The position numbers were made by a program, and so were the translations under genes. DNA of 64,000 bases, from positions 1 to 64,000 of the forward strand of contig MPUH01000035.1 of NCBI GenBank assembly GCA_001970955.1, in the 5' to 3' direction. Within the stretch, counting starts at the first letter, position 1. Each line of letters begins with the position of its first letter. This document shows positions 20,546 through 30,728 of this stretch, in pieces. The stretch comes from Stentor coeruleus (taxonomy: Eukaryota > Ciliophora > Heterotrichea > Heterotrichida > Stentoridae). Below the pieces are notes generated by a model, which saw only the letters and a list, made by a program, of their open reading frames with translations, ran no database searches and had not been told where the DNA came from.

Positions 20546-22094
20546 ATGGACTATACAACAATGCCGTAATACCCAGCTAGAAATTTCCACATATCAACAC
20601 TTCCGCCAATCTCTGCTGCAAGCCTTAACTCACAAATAATAGCAGCTTTCCCTGAGCATCTTGCTTTATACTCAAACAACATGCACATTACAGACTTTGA
20701 TGTTTTTCCAGTACATATTGTCAAATTCCCAAACACAAAGCAAATTATTTGCGCCAGTCTAAGTACCTTTTTTGTCTACAACATAGAAGAAATGAAATGT
20801 GTGAGAACCATCTCAGCGAAAAACAAAATTAAAAGCCTCTGCTGCCATAACAATCCAGCACTCATCCTAACAGGAGAAAAAGATGGATTTGTCAAATTGT
20901 GGGATTTAAGAAGAAAAGACCCAACTTTTGAGATTAGAGCTCACAAGAAAGCAGTAACAGCTTTAGATTCTAAGCAAGATTTCTGTGTATCAGGTGGGAA
21001 AGAAGGTTCAGTCAAAGTATGTGATTTCCGTAAACTCGGCTTTGAAACTGTGTGCTGCAATGAACGCGTAACAGATATGTCAATATGTCCATCAACAGAC
21101 CGTATCGGGGTAATCCACTCAAATTCGCTTGTCCGTATCTATAACTTATCTTCATTCGAAACATTACAAACTTTAGCTTGTGTTAAGTCCTACATTCTAA
21201 AATATAAAACTGAGGGTCTTTATATTTTATCCAACAACAAGTTCACAGTGATGAACACTTTGGGCTTGGTTCATCAAAGCAATACAAAATGGTCTTATCC
21301 CCTTCACTTAAGTTCAAACAATAGGGTTCTTTCTCGAGAACTTGGAATTGATGTTTGGGAAATCCATTCATCAATAAGAAGATCTCAAGGACTTGATTTA
21401 GCTAAACTTGTAAGTTCATAATCAGGATGAAATTGAAGAAGCTGTCAACATCCGTATGACTATCGAGTCAAGGGCCTTGTCCGAAAGATCATTCGTAACT
21501 CTCGATGGCGGGCAGAATCGCTCTTTAGGAAATATAGACCAAGTCTCTGAAGGGCACAATAAAACCATGTTTCTTTTAGATAAACGCACAAAAATTACTA
21601 ATGAATTAATTGAGCTTTGGGAACTCGGTGGTATTGGCAAAATCTTCCCTGCTATAACAAAATGTGAACTTGCTGTACAAAGCAGTATCTTTGATAATAT
21701 TTTTAATACAAAGCCTAGAGCTGACTTTGTCGCTGTATGCAATGCTGGGGCTATTCTAGACATATGCCTAAGACTTGCAAAATCTAAAAACAAGTATTAT
21801 GCTGAAGTTGCTGGAAAATGCGCAGGAATTGTTTTAATGGAGATTTCTCAGGAGCTATGTGCATCGATTGCCACAAACCTTAAAGTAGACAAAAACGAGC
21901 AAGTAAAATGCGTTAAGATTTTCAAACAACTCGAAAGTATTGTCTCTGCATTAAAGCAGCACAAGCGAGGAATTGTTGAGCTAAACGAAATCGAATTCTT
22001 CATTGAAAAACTCTCAAAACGAGTTAGTGAAATAGAACTCCCTGAAGAAGAGGAGCTGGGCTTTTTCCCTTTAAACCGTTCTTATCCTAAATAA
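20546..22094 (+). CDS. Katanin p80-like regulatory subunit: WD40 + con80 (two micro-introns)
   Basis: A 20-nt first exon, then introns 20566-20580 (15 nt) and 21410-21425 (16 nt), give 505 aa. Residues 1-270 carry WD40 repeats (GEKDGFVKLWDLRRKD, GGKEGSVKVCDFRK, VRIYNLSSF). Residues about 300-505 match the con80 domain of katanin p80 (ITNELIELWELGGIGKIFPA, then KIFKQLESIVSALKQHKRG, where the family has a YKQL..I..LVKS-type segment). Family role: con80 binds the katanin p60 ATPase and targets microtubule severing. The WD40 part alone or the C-terminal part alone would each look like an orphan; the 16-nt intron joins them in frame. No p60 gene is in the window. Confidence 0.78.
20566..20580 (+). 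other. 15-nt intron in katanin p80-like gene
   Basis: GTAATACCCAGCTAG, phase 2, only 20 nt after the ATG. Retention gives TAA. Removal opens the frame MDYTTMPNFHISTLPP into the WD40 domain. Confidence 0.85.
21410..21425 (+). other. 16-nt intron in katanin p80-like gene
   Basis: GTAAGTTCATAATCAG, phase 0. It is the only 16-nt intron found. The A six nucleotides from the 3' end is kept. Removal joins DLAKL to DEIEEAVNIRM. Confidence 0.82.
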
Positions 22095-22115
22095 GCTATT
22101 TTATTATTAAACTCA

Positions 22116-22991
22116 ATGAAAGCTAATGCAAACTCAATTTCAGACTCGAGTGAGATGTTCAAGTCTTTGCACCAGAGGCAGTTGAGTGAAAGCATTCGCT
22201 CAAATACAAACAGTTCAAATGATGATATTGGCTCAAAAAGATGCCAAGTCTGCAAAAAAGGTTTTATGCTAAGGAGAAAGATTACTTGTCAGATATGTTT
22301 GAATGTGTATTGTTCTGACCACTGCACAAGGAAAAGAAAACTGGCTGAAAATGAAGACCAAGCTTTTATATGTGATGTCTGTGATGAAGAGGAAACAAAA
22401 AAGGAAATCGCCCAGGAAATCGATCAGGAGATAGAAAAACTGTCTTTGGAAGTTAAAGAACTTAAAGAAAGCAATGAGAGGTTATTTAAAGAGCATTATA
22501 ATAACACTGCTTCACTTAACAACATTGACATGGAAATAAAAAAGCAAGAATGGAGCAATAAAAAACAAGAAGAAGAGCTTCTAAGTCAATTGGAATCAGA
22601 GCAAAATCGAGGTCTGAAAATCCGCAATCAGGTTGACTCATTACGTAGAGCGCTTGACGAGTCTTCAAAAGCTGAGAAATTTATGAGCGAAGCTTGTCTA
22701 GAGGCTGAAAACGAAACTGAAGGACTTAAACTAGAAATTCACAATGTAGAAGAACAAAAAAATGAGATCATATCACAAATAGATAAAATCAACTCAAGTT
22801 TAAGGCAAAGCTTGAGTTTGGATCAAATCCGCAAAATTCTTTGTGAAAGATGTCTGCTTTTAGTAAACAAAAACATAGAAGGCAATGAAAAACCTGTAGA
22901 AGATGTTGTGGAGACTGTAAAAGAATATCATAGACAATCACTTATAAGCCAAGAAACTGACAAGCCGACGAAAGAATGCGTCGTATGCTAG
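22116..22991 (+). CDS. FYVE-related zinc finger / coiled-coil protein
   Basis: Predicted 291 aa. A zinc finger at about 43-92 has four Cys-pair knuckles (CQVCKKGF, CQICLNVYC, SDHC, CDVCDEE), the FYVE/FYVE-related spacing. It lacks the basic RRHHCR motif, so PI3P binding is doubtful. Residues 95-255 are a coiled coil (EKLSLEVKELKESNERL). The C-terminus ends in KECVVC, a possible extra metal knuckle or lipidation site. The gene starts only 21 bp after the katanin p80-like stop on the same strand. No GT-AG micro-intron joins the two, so they are separate. Confidence 0.7.
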   Translation: MKANANSISDSSEMFKSLHQRQLSESIRSNTNSSNDDIGSKRCQVCKKGFMLRRKITCQICLNVYCSDHCTRKRKLAENEDQAFICDVCDEEETKKEIAQEIDQEIEKLSLEVKELKESNERLFKEHYNNTASLNNIDMEIKKQEWSNKKQEEELLSQLESEQNRGLKIRNQVDSLRRALDESSKAEKFMSEACLEAENETEGLKLEIHNVEEQKNEIISQIDKINSSLRQSLSLDQIRKILCERCLLLVNKNIEGNEKPVEDVVETVKEYHRQSLISQETDKPTKECVVC

Positions 22992-23029
22992 TTATAAATA
23001 AATTAAGCGCTAATGAGTAACTTATCTAT

Positions 23030-24433
23030 CTATTCAGGCCGTTTTTCATTAATCATATCCCACTCTTTGGCCTTAGTGAATGAGTCTAAAGCTCCTTCTA
23101 AAGCTTTCCTGCCTTGCTGAATCAGCCCTTTAGGAACTTTATTATCAGGGCACAATCCTTTCAACTGCATAATAATTTCTTTATCCTCACGTAAAGTCTT
23201 GAACATCTTCATCATCTTAGACATTGCTTTGACTTTATTCCTAAAAATCTCAGTCTTAGTTTCCTTAATTGACTCTTTCATCTCCTCAATTTTCTCCCCA
23301 GCCATAGCTCCACCAACAGCGGTATTCTTTGGATTAACTACTTGGCACATAATCTCTAAAACTTTTTCAATGACAAATGGTATACTCCAGCTGAATAAGT
23401 CCATAAAATTAGGCAAAATGTAAGGGTGGCCTGAATAATTAAACTGCTGGATGTTCAGATTATTGTCATCAAATTTAATAATCGCCCCTTTGTTGTTGTA
23501 AACATCACAGTAGTTTGGTGCTGAAAAGATGGTAATGACTACAGGGAATTCGCCTGGACCATTCCAAGTATGCATTTTGTATCCTTCTAGCTGAGCTTCA
23601 TGTGCTCTGATGACTGTTAGGAGTTTATTTCTCTTTAAAAATGTGTTCACGGCATTGACATTAAAAAAATAACTACACCCCCTGACTTCATTAGATTTGT
23701 ACTTGTCAGGACTTGTCCCAGAATCATTTGCCACAGGGTCTGACCAAAGCATATCACAAAACAACCCCTGACGTGGAGGTTCTGTATACCGATTAACTTT
23801 GGTAATATCCTCTAAAGTGACCATTTCAGGAGAAATACCTCCATGAACAGCGAGGAACTTTTTATTAATAATGCATGCTAAAGCCATCATATCGAAGGTC
23901 TCGCATGCGGTTTCATAAAACTCTAAGTCATATTTGAACAAGCACTCAGCTCGAAAGTTAAAAAATGTGGTCATCTGACGGCATTCGTGATTGCCTCGAA
24001 TCATGAACACATTCTGTGGGAAATTTAGTTTGAGAGAATATAAGGTAAGTAAGACTTCAACTGAAAAGGATCCTCTATCTACGTAATCACCAAGGAACAA
24101 GTATTTATTTGCAGCTACATCTCCAGCCATATCAAGGAGCTTTAACAGATCGAAGAATTGTCCATGTATGTCTCCAACAACTATTACAGGATAACGGAGT
24201 TCGATTAAGGTCTTTTCTTTACGAAAAGTTTCGGCTGCCTGACGCAAAATGATTAAAGCATCAGATTTTGCAACTCTTCCTTCTTTTTTCAGGTGATTTT
24301 TTAGAACTGTAACGTCTGGAGGAGCTGCTATGCCTCTAGGAAAGAGTAAGTTAGTTGCTAAATACCTATGAGGAGGAGCTTCTAAGGATTTTAGCACTCG
24401 GTCTTGAAGAGGATCTAATAGTGGCTCAACCAT
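23030..24433 (-). CDS. Calcineurin A (protein phosphatase 2B catalytic subunit)
   Basis: Predicted 467 aa. PPP metallophosphatase motifs are intact: GDIHG (87-91), GDYVDRG (115-121), RGNHE (146-150), then HGGISPE and FSAPNYC. The calcineurin B-binding helix follows (NFMDLFSWSIPFVIEKVLEI). A basic helix resembling the calmodulin-binding segment comes next (IFRNKVKAMSKMMKMFKTLRE). The tail SFTKAKEWDMINEKRPE matches the autoinhibitory domain (SFEEAKGLDRINERMP in mammals). This is a full-length, autoinhibited calcineurin A: a Ca2+/calmodulin-activated Ser/Thr phosphatase in the cytosol. No calcineurin B gene is in the window. It is convergent with the FYVE-related gene, 38 bp apart. Confidence 0.95.
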   Translation of the reverse strand: MVEPLLDPLQDRVLKSLEAPPHRYLATNLLFPRGIAAPPDVTVLKNHLKKEGRVAKSDALIILRQAAETFRKEKTLIELRYPVIVVGDIHGQFFDLLKLLDMAGDVAANKYLFLGDYVDRGSFSVEVLLTLYSLKLNFPQNVFMIRGNHECRQMTTFFNFRAECLFKYDLEFYETACETFDMMALACIINKKFLAVHGGISPEMVTLEDITKVNRYTEPPRQGLFCDMLWSDPVANDSGTSPDKYKSNEVRGCSYFFNVNAVNTFLKRNKLLTVIRAHEAQLEGYKMHTWNGPGEFPVVITIFSAPNYCDVYNNKGAIIKFDDNNLNIQQFNYSGHPYILPNFMDLFSWSIPFVIEKVLEIMCQVVNPKNTAVGGAMAGEKIEEMKESIKETKTEIFRNKVKAMSKMMKMFKTLREDKEIIMQLKGLCPDNKVPKGLIQQGRKALEGALDSFTKAKEWDMINEKRPE

Positions 24434-26411
24434 TTTTTTTACTTGAGACCTTAGTTTTACATTTTACCTTATTGAAGGGTTGATTTGATACTTTATAGAG
24501 AAAAAGCTAAATTATGCTTTAAGTATTGATGGAGTAATTTTATTAGAGGAGATTTATTGGATTTTTAGTTTGGTTTTAGCAATAAAATAATTTTTTAGAA
24601 GATTGAATTCTTAATAATAGTTTTTAGATAATTAGGAATGAAAGGTTAATAATTATGTTTGTTTTATAAAATAATGAATTTAGATATAGTAATCATAAAT
24701 TATGAAGAAGCTATTTTGAAATAGTTTATTAGAAAGGATGACTTTAGTAGAAAAACTTTTTTGAGTTAAATTTATATGATTCAAATAGATAAGTAGTTTT
24801 TAAGTCAATTATTTTTAATTAAAAAAAACTGTTTAAGTAATTGTTTGATGTTCTCTTTTCATCATTTTTATTAAAAAAATTTAAGTACAGTGTAACCCAG
24901 TAATCACCATGCTATTTTACAGCCAGTTTTTGCACGAAAAACACTGTGCCTAGCTTTTTGCCTCATAAAGCAGTTAGCAAAAATAATGCTTATAAATAAT
25001 CTTAAATTATACTAATTTTATAAACCCAGCTTTATAAATTTATTATTATATTTAATTGTTTTGATGTTTAGCTCTTCTTTCACTTACTGCCAGTAAAAAT
25101 TATATATAACTTAAGAAAATGTTTATTTTATTAAATAATGTAGTGCATCAGATGTTTTTCATCAATACCATTTTTACAGGATTTTTATATCAGAAAATTT
25201 AATATAGAATATTTGTCGATATATTAAGGCTCTATTAAAGATATCCTATTTTCAATTTCATATCAAAAACTCTATTCTTTAAAATTTATTTATATTTTCA
25301 TAATAAATCACAGTAATAAGATTTTTTAAACTTATAAATTATACGACTTTAATTTTAGAAATATAGTCTAAACATACTTTTTTAAATCTTATAGTTATAA
25401 AGAGTTTATAATAAAAGCTGTATATGTAGTATATATTAAACTCTAAAACAAAGGTATTATACTCATTTTAAAGATTCTTTTAAATTTTAGGATGATATTA
25501 TTAGCTCATGTAATTACAAAAATCCAGTATATAATTTTATAGAAATTAATAAAATACAATTTCTTTCCAAAATAATAGGTAAATATCTATAACAAAAAAT
25601 ACATCAAAAACACTCTTTTGAAAAATAAAACAGAAAAAAATAAAAATATTCCAAAGAATGTTTTTTGTGTGCATAAAATTAATTAAGGCCATGGACCCAG
25701 AATTACTGAATTTAAAAAAGGGCCTTTGGGAGGGTTATATATGGAGTACTTCAAGCACAGCGATAAACTAAAAATTAGCTATAGATTATTATAAAGAATA
25801 TTTTAGCAAAATAATCATTAAAGAACAATAGATTATAATAAGAGAAATTCGGAGGTATGCTTAAAATATTGACTAGAGTTAATTTTTTAGCTAAGACTCG
25901 CTCAGAAATCTCTATGTTACCTTGCAGGGAAGACAAAGTCACCACAAAATTTAATAAAGCTAGTTTTTAGTGTTTAGAATAGCATTGCTTGCGCTAGTAG
26001 ATAATTAATTTACAATCAAAGCATTTCTAATCAAATAATAAAAGTATAATAAGTTTTAACACACATTTACGATATTGCTTTGCATGCGATCTAATTACTC
26101 TAAATTTTCACTATTTAGATTACACAATTTCTTTATATTCTATTTTATAGAATTCAAATCGAGCTTTTATAAGATATACCTTTTTAATATTCATTATCCT
26201 TACACCTGATACATTTACATCAATACTAAATTAAATAATCTTTGATACTTTCAAGAAATTAAGTTATTTGATTATACATCACCATATTTACTTAAGCTCA
26301 CAACAATACAATATCTTGCTTTTCTTAATTATTACTTACCATTAACTTATATTCACCAAAGTATCCAAATCAATCTTAATATAATTCTGTAACAAAAATT
26401 TCTTCTAATAA
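24434..26411. other. Long AT-rich intergenic region with short stop-broken frames
   Basis: About 2 kb upstream of both calcineurin A (divergent) and the DMT transporter. Most is featureless AT-rich DNA. A less AT-rich patch at 24890-24970 contains the inverted pair ACAGTGT / ACACTGT. Another at 25686-25985 contains a start-initiated frame (25691-25771) that continues past TAA/TAG but no TGA for over 80 codons, and an offset 37-codon frame at 25857-25970. None is convincing as a gene. Confidence 0.4.
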
Positions 26412-27386
26412 ATGGCAGATAGCAACATAAACTATATTCCCCTAGACTCTAAAAAACCAAGTAATCTCTGGCTTTTGACTTCAGTCCTCAGTCTTATTAC
26501 TCTTGGAGTTGGGTGTTTCTTAGTTGGTGCATATCCTCTTACCCCATATTTCGGTAAAGCTATGGTCTCTTGTGGCTTCTTTCTTTTAGCTTTCATCATG
26601 ACAATCTACTTCTGGATTTTAAAATCAAAACAGCTGGGTCGTTGTGCAACTTTCTCTGACACAACAATTTTCAAAAATTCCAGACTAGCTCCAGGCATAC
26701 TAAGTTCAGTTCTTGTAGGCATATGCAACAACTTTGGAAATTTGACCTTATTTCTAGGTTATTCAGATGATACATCAAACAAAGGAGTTATTTCTATTAT
26801 GATTGTTGGTTCAGCTATCATAAGTGCTATAGTTGTTTATTTCATGTACGATGAAAAGTTAGGACTAATGCAAATCGGAGGTATGGGGATATGCACATTT
26901 GGATTGTTAATTATTGCTTATGCTTCAGGAGTAAGTGGGTCACTTGGTGGTTTTATTTATGGATTTATATCACTTTTGTTCTTCGCTATTAGAAATGTAG
27001 CTATAAGAAGCTGTGAAAAAGGAGGAATTGATGTGGAAACATCAATTGTTATTAATTTATACTTCGAAGCTATTGGAGGTTTTTTAACAACACTGGTTGT
27101 GTCAGGATTTATGGATGTTTTCAATAATATGCGCACTTGGTATTATTCATTTATTGGAGGAATTTTTATGGCTTTTGGAGTTTTATTTGTCACTCATGCG
27201 GTCATGTTTGGGAAAGTTGGCCCTGCAATCATTATTGCTAATACGCTTGGCGTATTGCAGATGGCTTTAGATTATATTTTCTTCGCGATTGAGCCAGAGC
27301 TTATAAAAGTTATCGGAAGCATTGTTTGCCTTTTAGGTGTTGGCATACTGCTCATGGGTCCACAGGCGAAAAGCAAAAATAACTAG
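26412..27386 (+). CDS. Drug/metabolite transporter (DMT/EamA-like) family protein
   Basis: Predicted 324 aa with about ten hydrophobic helices in two halves, no signal peptide and a short Lys/Asn tail (PQAKSKNN). The repeated layout and Gly-rich helices (GGMGICTFGLLIIAYASGVSG; FIGGIFMAFGVLFV) fit the DMT superfamily that holds EamA-like and nucleotide-sugar transporters. Charged residues inside helices are few. The substrate is not predictable. The gene is isolated by 2 kb upstream and 1 kb downstream of AT-rich DNA, unlike most genes here. Confidence 0.7.
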   Translation: MADSNINYIPLDSKKPSNLWLLTSVLSLITLGVGCFLVGAYPLTPYFGKAMVSCGFFLLAFIMTIYFWILKSKQLGRCATFSDTTIFKNSRLAPGILSSVLVGICNNFGNLTLFLGYSDDTSNKGVISIMIVGSAIISAIVVYFMYDEKLGLMQIGGMGICTFGLLIIAYASGVSGSLGGFIYGFISLLFFAIRNVAIRSCEKGGIDVETSIVINLYFEAIGGFLTTLVVSGFMDVFNNMRTWYYSFIGGIFMAFGVLFVTHAVMFGKVGPAIIIANTLGVLQMALDYIFFAIEPELIKVIGSIVCLLGVGILLMGPQAKSKNN

Positions 27387-28441
27387 CTAAATCATTATTA
27401 TTTTAAGGGTTTTTGAGTATTTGTTTTAAGTTATTTTTGAAATATTTAATAAGGGTTAATCAATCAAAATAATCAATAATAGTTTAATGCAAATATGAAA
27501 ACATCTAAATTAAATGTACATAATTATTGTAAGGGTTAAAGTTAACTATCGCGCATTAGGGATAATCTGGATTTTACCCTAATGTAAAATAGCATATTTT
27601 TGTATAGGGAATTTAGTGTTCAAGCATATAGCACTTATAAAGACATCAAATACTAATAAAATTAATGAAAGATTATGCACACAGTTCATGCATTAAGGTA
27701 AAGATTAAGGCGCTCTAAGCGTTTTATAGTGAAAATTTATATCCTAAAAAAAATATTAGGGTAAAATCTATCATAAGCTCTTAAGGAAGAAAAGCCTTAA
27801 AACCGAATTTTATTGTTTCAAAGAAGATATTCCTTCAGCGAATGATTACATTTTAATTTAATCATTAAGATATTGTCTTTCAAATTATGTAGATTCAAGG
27901 ATATAATATTGAATGTGGTTTGAAAGGTCTCGTCGAAGTATTCAAAACTATATCTAGTCTTAATATTTAACAGAAAATAATGCAAGAAATTATTATGTTA
28001 TAAAATTACAAGTTAATAGGAAAATGGACATTTTTGTGATTGCAAGAATCTTAAGTAGGCATGGAGTTGTGAGAAAGATTGCAAAAAATAATTGTCCTCA
28101 AGATTTGACAGAGTAATAGCCTCATAATAAATTCAGGAATTCAGGAAATTAAAGAGACTAGTTTTTAACTTTAAAATATTTAACTAGATGCTTAGATAGA
28201 AAAGAAGATAATATTTAGAGTTAAAAAATATTAAATTGAAAACTCAGACAGTTTTCCCCCTTAATTTATATTTTCTCACTAAAAAAATTCTTTATTCAGT
28301 AAATATTTCAAATTCTTCATAAAAGTCACCACTTATATAACAAACCTACCATCGAAATTTGGAAAAACGATTTTCTAGGCATGTAAACTCTATTAAAATG
28401 CCTTATAAAAAAGGCAATAATAAATATTTTAGATATTACAA
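27387..28441. other. Intergenic region with three perfect hairpins
   Basis: About 1 kb. It holds perfect inverted repeats CATTAGGG/CCCTAATG (27554-27584), TTAAGG/CCTTAA (27781-27800) and AATGATTA/TAATCATT (27841-27866). A 30-codon frame begins with ATG at 28024 and ends at TAA 28116 (MDIFVIARILSRHGVVRKIA...); its context is unknown and I do not call it as a gene. TAAGGGTT-type words occur at several places between 27400 and 27540. Confidence 0.4.
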
Positions 28442-30145
28442 ATGAGTGATCACAATATTCAAACCAATGAGGACGAAGATAAGGATTTATATCAGCCAGA
28501 CACAAGAAGCAACGCTAACAGCAATCAGCTAGTAAGAAAAAACTTGATTACTGAATTTGATATTGATATTGACTCTGAGATAACAAAATTTAGAAGGTCA
28601 CCTGAATATATCAATCATCAATGCTTAATATACCCTGATGATAAACTTAAAACAACATGGGATTTGTTTATCGTCCTCTTGATCTTCTATACAATAACGC
28701 ATTATATGTTCCGTGTAGCATTCAATGATTTTGATGAAGATCACTGGGTTATTTTGGATTATTCAATCGACTTCTGTTTTTTTATTGACTGTGTTTTCAC
28801 ATTCTTCACTTGCTACTATAGCAACTCTACAAATCTTGTAATAAATCACAAAGCTATAGCTAAAAACTATCTGAAAACTTGGTTTTTTGTTGACTTTTTA
28901 GGTTTTTTTCCTTTTGAAGTATTTGCAAATAATAGAGTTGGGAACAATAATTTGTTTTTTGATGAAATCAAACCGTTATACAGGATTCTTCGGATGATTA
29001 AGCTTGTTAGGATATTTAAACTGTGGAATAATCCGATAAAAATCCAAGAAATGATAGATTTTCTCCATGGGTGTAATATTTCCCTGAGTAGAATGCGTAT
29101 ATTACTTTTATCTTTTATCCTTTTTTGCCATTTAATGACATGCTTTTGGTGTATGCTACCAAGATCATATTATGCTAGAAACAACTGGGAAACTGTATAT
29201 AATATACAAGATGCGGGGATTTTTCAAAAGTACCTTGCCGGGTTTTATTGGCTTATTACTACTGTTTGCACAATCGGATATGGCGATATAGCTCCTCGAA
29301 ATGACTTAGAAATCGCAGTGGCTATTGTCGTCATGAGCGGAGGAGTTTTTTTTTACTCTTATACAATCAGTTCAATTACTTCTATAATAGCAAGCGCTAA
29401 TATGCAAAATAGTATGATTGAAAATAATACAGGGATTTTATCTGGAATCGCTTCTGAATATAAACTAACAAGGCAATTCCATAAAAGACTTAATGATGCC
29501 CTTATATACAATCTTAAAGAAAAAAGAGCTGATTTTGTTACAGTCCTAGCTTCCCTTCCTCCTAAAGTTGCATCAAGGCTCAAGTATAAAATGAATCATA
29601 AACTCATTGAAAATAATAAATTTTTCATAGACAAACCTTATAATTTTGTGCAGAGAATATTAGAGTTTTTAAGTCCTTATAAAGCTGAAACAGGGGAATA
29701 TATATATAAAGAAGGGGATCCAGTAGATGAAATATACTTTGTTTTATCTGGTAATGTAGCTTTTGTATATGAACATGATGTTATTTATGAGTCTGTGAAA
29801 GCAGGAGGGTACTTCGGCGATGCAGAAATTTTTCTATGTGAAGAGCGTGAGACATGTGTGAAATGTAATGAAAGAACAAAAATGCTCACTTTAGATCGAG
29901 AAAGGTTGCTTAACGTTCTCAAAGATTATGAGAAACTAAAAGTGGAAATGATCATCGTGTCAATGATTAAAAGGAAACAACTGAAAAAGAATTCGATAAT
30001 GAGCCAATCAGAAACTCCAAGTGAAGATGTTAACATATCATTAGAAGAACATTCTTTTCCAGATGATCAAAACTCATTAGGAGGTTCTGCAAACTTTATC
30101 ATCGACTGTTCAAGTACTTTAGAGCCAAGAGTAGCTTGGGATTAA
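28442..30145 (+). CDS. Cyclic-nucleotide-binding-domain voltage-gated K+ channel (EAG/HCN/CNG superfamily)
   Basis: Predicted 567 aa, cytosolic N-terminus about 75 aa. Six transmembrane helices span about 80-325. S4 is RILRMIKLVRIFKLW (about 181-195), with Arg/Lys roughly every third residue. The selectivity filter is TTVCTIGYGD (GYG at 279-281), predicting K+ selectivity. A C-linker follows, then a cNMP-binding domain (about 412-520; YKEGDPVDEIYFVLSG, GGYFGDAEIF). The phosphate-binding cassette reads FGDAEIFLCEERETCV and deviates from the usual FGE(I/L)AL..RxA(S/T), so nucleotide binding is uncertain. Ciliate genomes carry many such channels that tune ciliary membrane excitability. Confidence 0.9.
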   Translation: MSDHNIQTNEDEDKDLYQPDTRSNANSNQLVRKNLITEFDIDIDSEITKFRRSPEYINHQCLIYPDDKLKTTWDLFIVLLIFYTITHYMFRVAFNDFDEDHWVILDYSIDFCFFIDCVFTFFTCYYSNSTNLVINHKAIAKNYLKTWFFVDFLGFFPFEVFANNRVGNNNLFFDEIKPLYRILRMIKLVRIFKLWNNPIKIQEMIDFLHGCNISLSRMRILLLSFILFCHLMTCFWCMLPRSYYARNNWETVYNIQDAGIFQKYLAGFYWLITTVCTIGYGDIAPRNDLEIAVAIVVMSGGVFFYSYTISSITSIIASANMQNSMIENNTGILSGIASEYKLTRQFHKRLNDALIYNLKEKRADFVTVLASLPPKVASRLKYKMNHKLIENNKFFIDKPYNFVQRILEFLSPYKAETGEYIYKEGDPVDEIYFVLSGNVAFVYEHDVIYESVKAGGYFGDAEIFLCEERETCVKCNERTKMLTLDRERLLNVLKDYEKLKVEMIIVSMIKRKQLKKNSIMSQSETPSEDVNISLEEHSFPDDQNSLGGSANFIIDCSSTLEPRVAWD

Positions 30146-30182
30146 ATATTAAAGTGTATAGTTTGTATTATAAAGCCTAAAG

Positions 30183-30728
30183 CTAAGTGTGGTTAAATCT
30201 ATTACGAGGATTGGTCCTTTGTTGGTTTGGATGCTCTTTATATTCTAAATAAACTGAATCGTTGAGGTTCCATATTTTCTTTAATGTTTCTTTGATTGAA
30301 TTCTTTACTGAAAGGTCCTGTCCTGAACGGATCCATATTGAAAAGATGTCTTCTGTTGGTCTGATCGAGACAACAACTCCACAGATTTCATTGTTGACAT
30401 CAAATTGTTCACCTATCATATTGATTAGAAGCTCTTCCCAAAAAACTGAAGCAGCTCCTTTTTTTATACGGAGGATCCAACGAGCACCTTTTTTGTTTGC
30501 TTCATCTTCCCACATTGGCTTAATACCTTCCTGGAACACATGGTAGTCTGTATTTACAGGCACATCATCTGGCTTTTTTAAGTGCGAGTAATACTGCCAA
30601 AATTCTTCGATTGTCCCGAAACTCCCAAGGTATTTAATTGCATCTTCATAGTCTGTAGCTTTTTTATTGCTGTCACTTATGCTATACCAGTATGAGTAAC
30701 GTTTTTCCAAGGGTGTCCCAGTGTTCAT
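30183..30728 (-). CDS. eIF4E-family cap-binding protein, 4EHP (eIF4E2) class
   Basis: Predicted 181 aa, a full eIF4E core with almost no N-terminal tail. It follows human 4EHP closely: YSYWYSIS, then the SFGTIEEFWQYYSHLKKP segment, then FQEGIKPMWEDEANKKGARW, then EEICGVVVSIR-like text (NNEICGVVVSIRPTEDIFSIW). The first cap-stacking position is Tyr27 where eIF4E1 has Trp56; Tyr at this site defines class II (4EHP/nCBP). The second cap-stacking Trp (Trp73) and its Glu are kept. Class II proteins bind cap weakly and usually repress translation. It is convergent with the channel gene, 37 bp apart. Confidence 0.92.
   Translation of the reverse strand: MNTGTPLEKRYSYWYSISDSNKKATDYEDAIKYLGSFGTIEEFWQYYSHLKKPDDVPVNTDYHVFQEGIKPMWEDEANKKGARWILRIKKGAASVFWEELLINMIGEQFDVNNEICGVVVSIRPTEDIFSIWIRSGQDLSVKNSIKETLKKIWNLNDSVYLEYKEHPNQQRTNPRNRFNHT

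Noticed and set aside
22095-22115. Fusion of the katanin p80-like gene with the FYVE-related gene
   Set aside because: Only 21 bp separate them, but the segment has no GT and no intron of 15-16 nt; the downstream gene has its own ATG.
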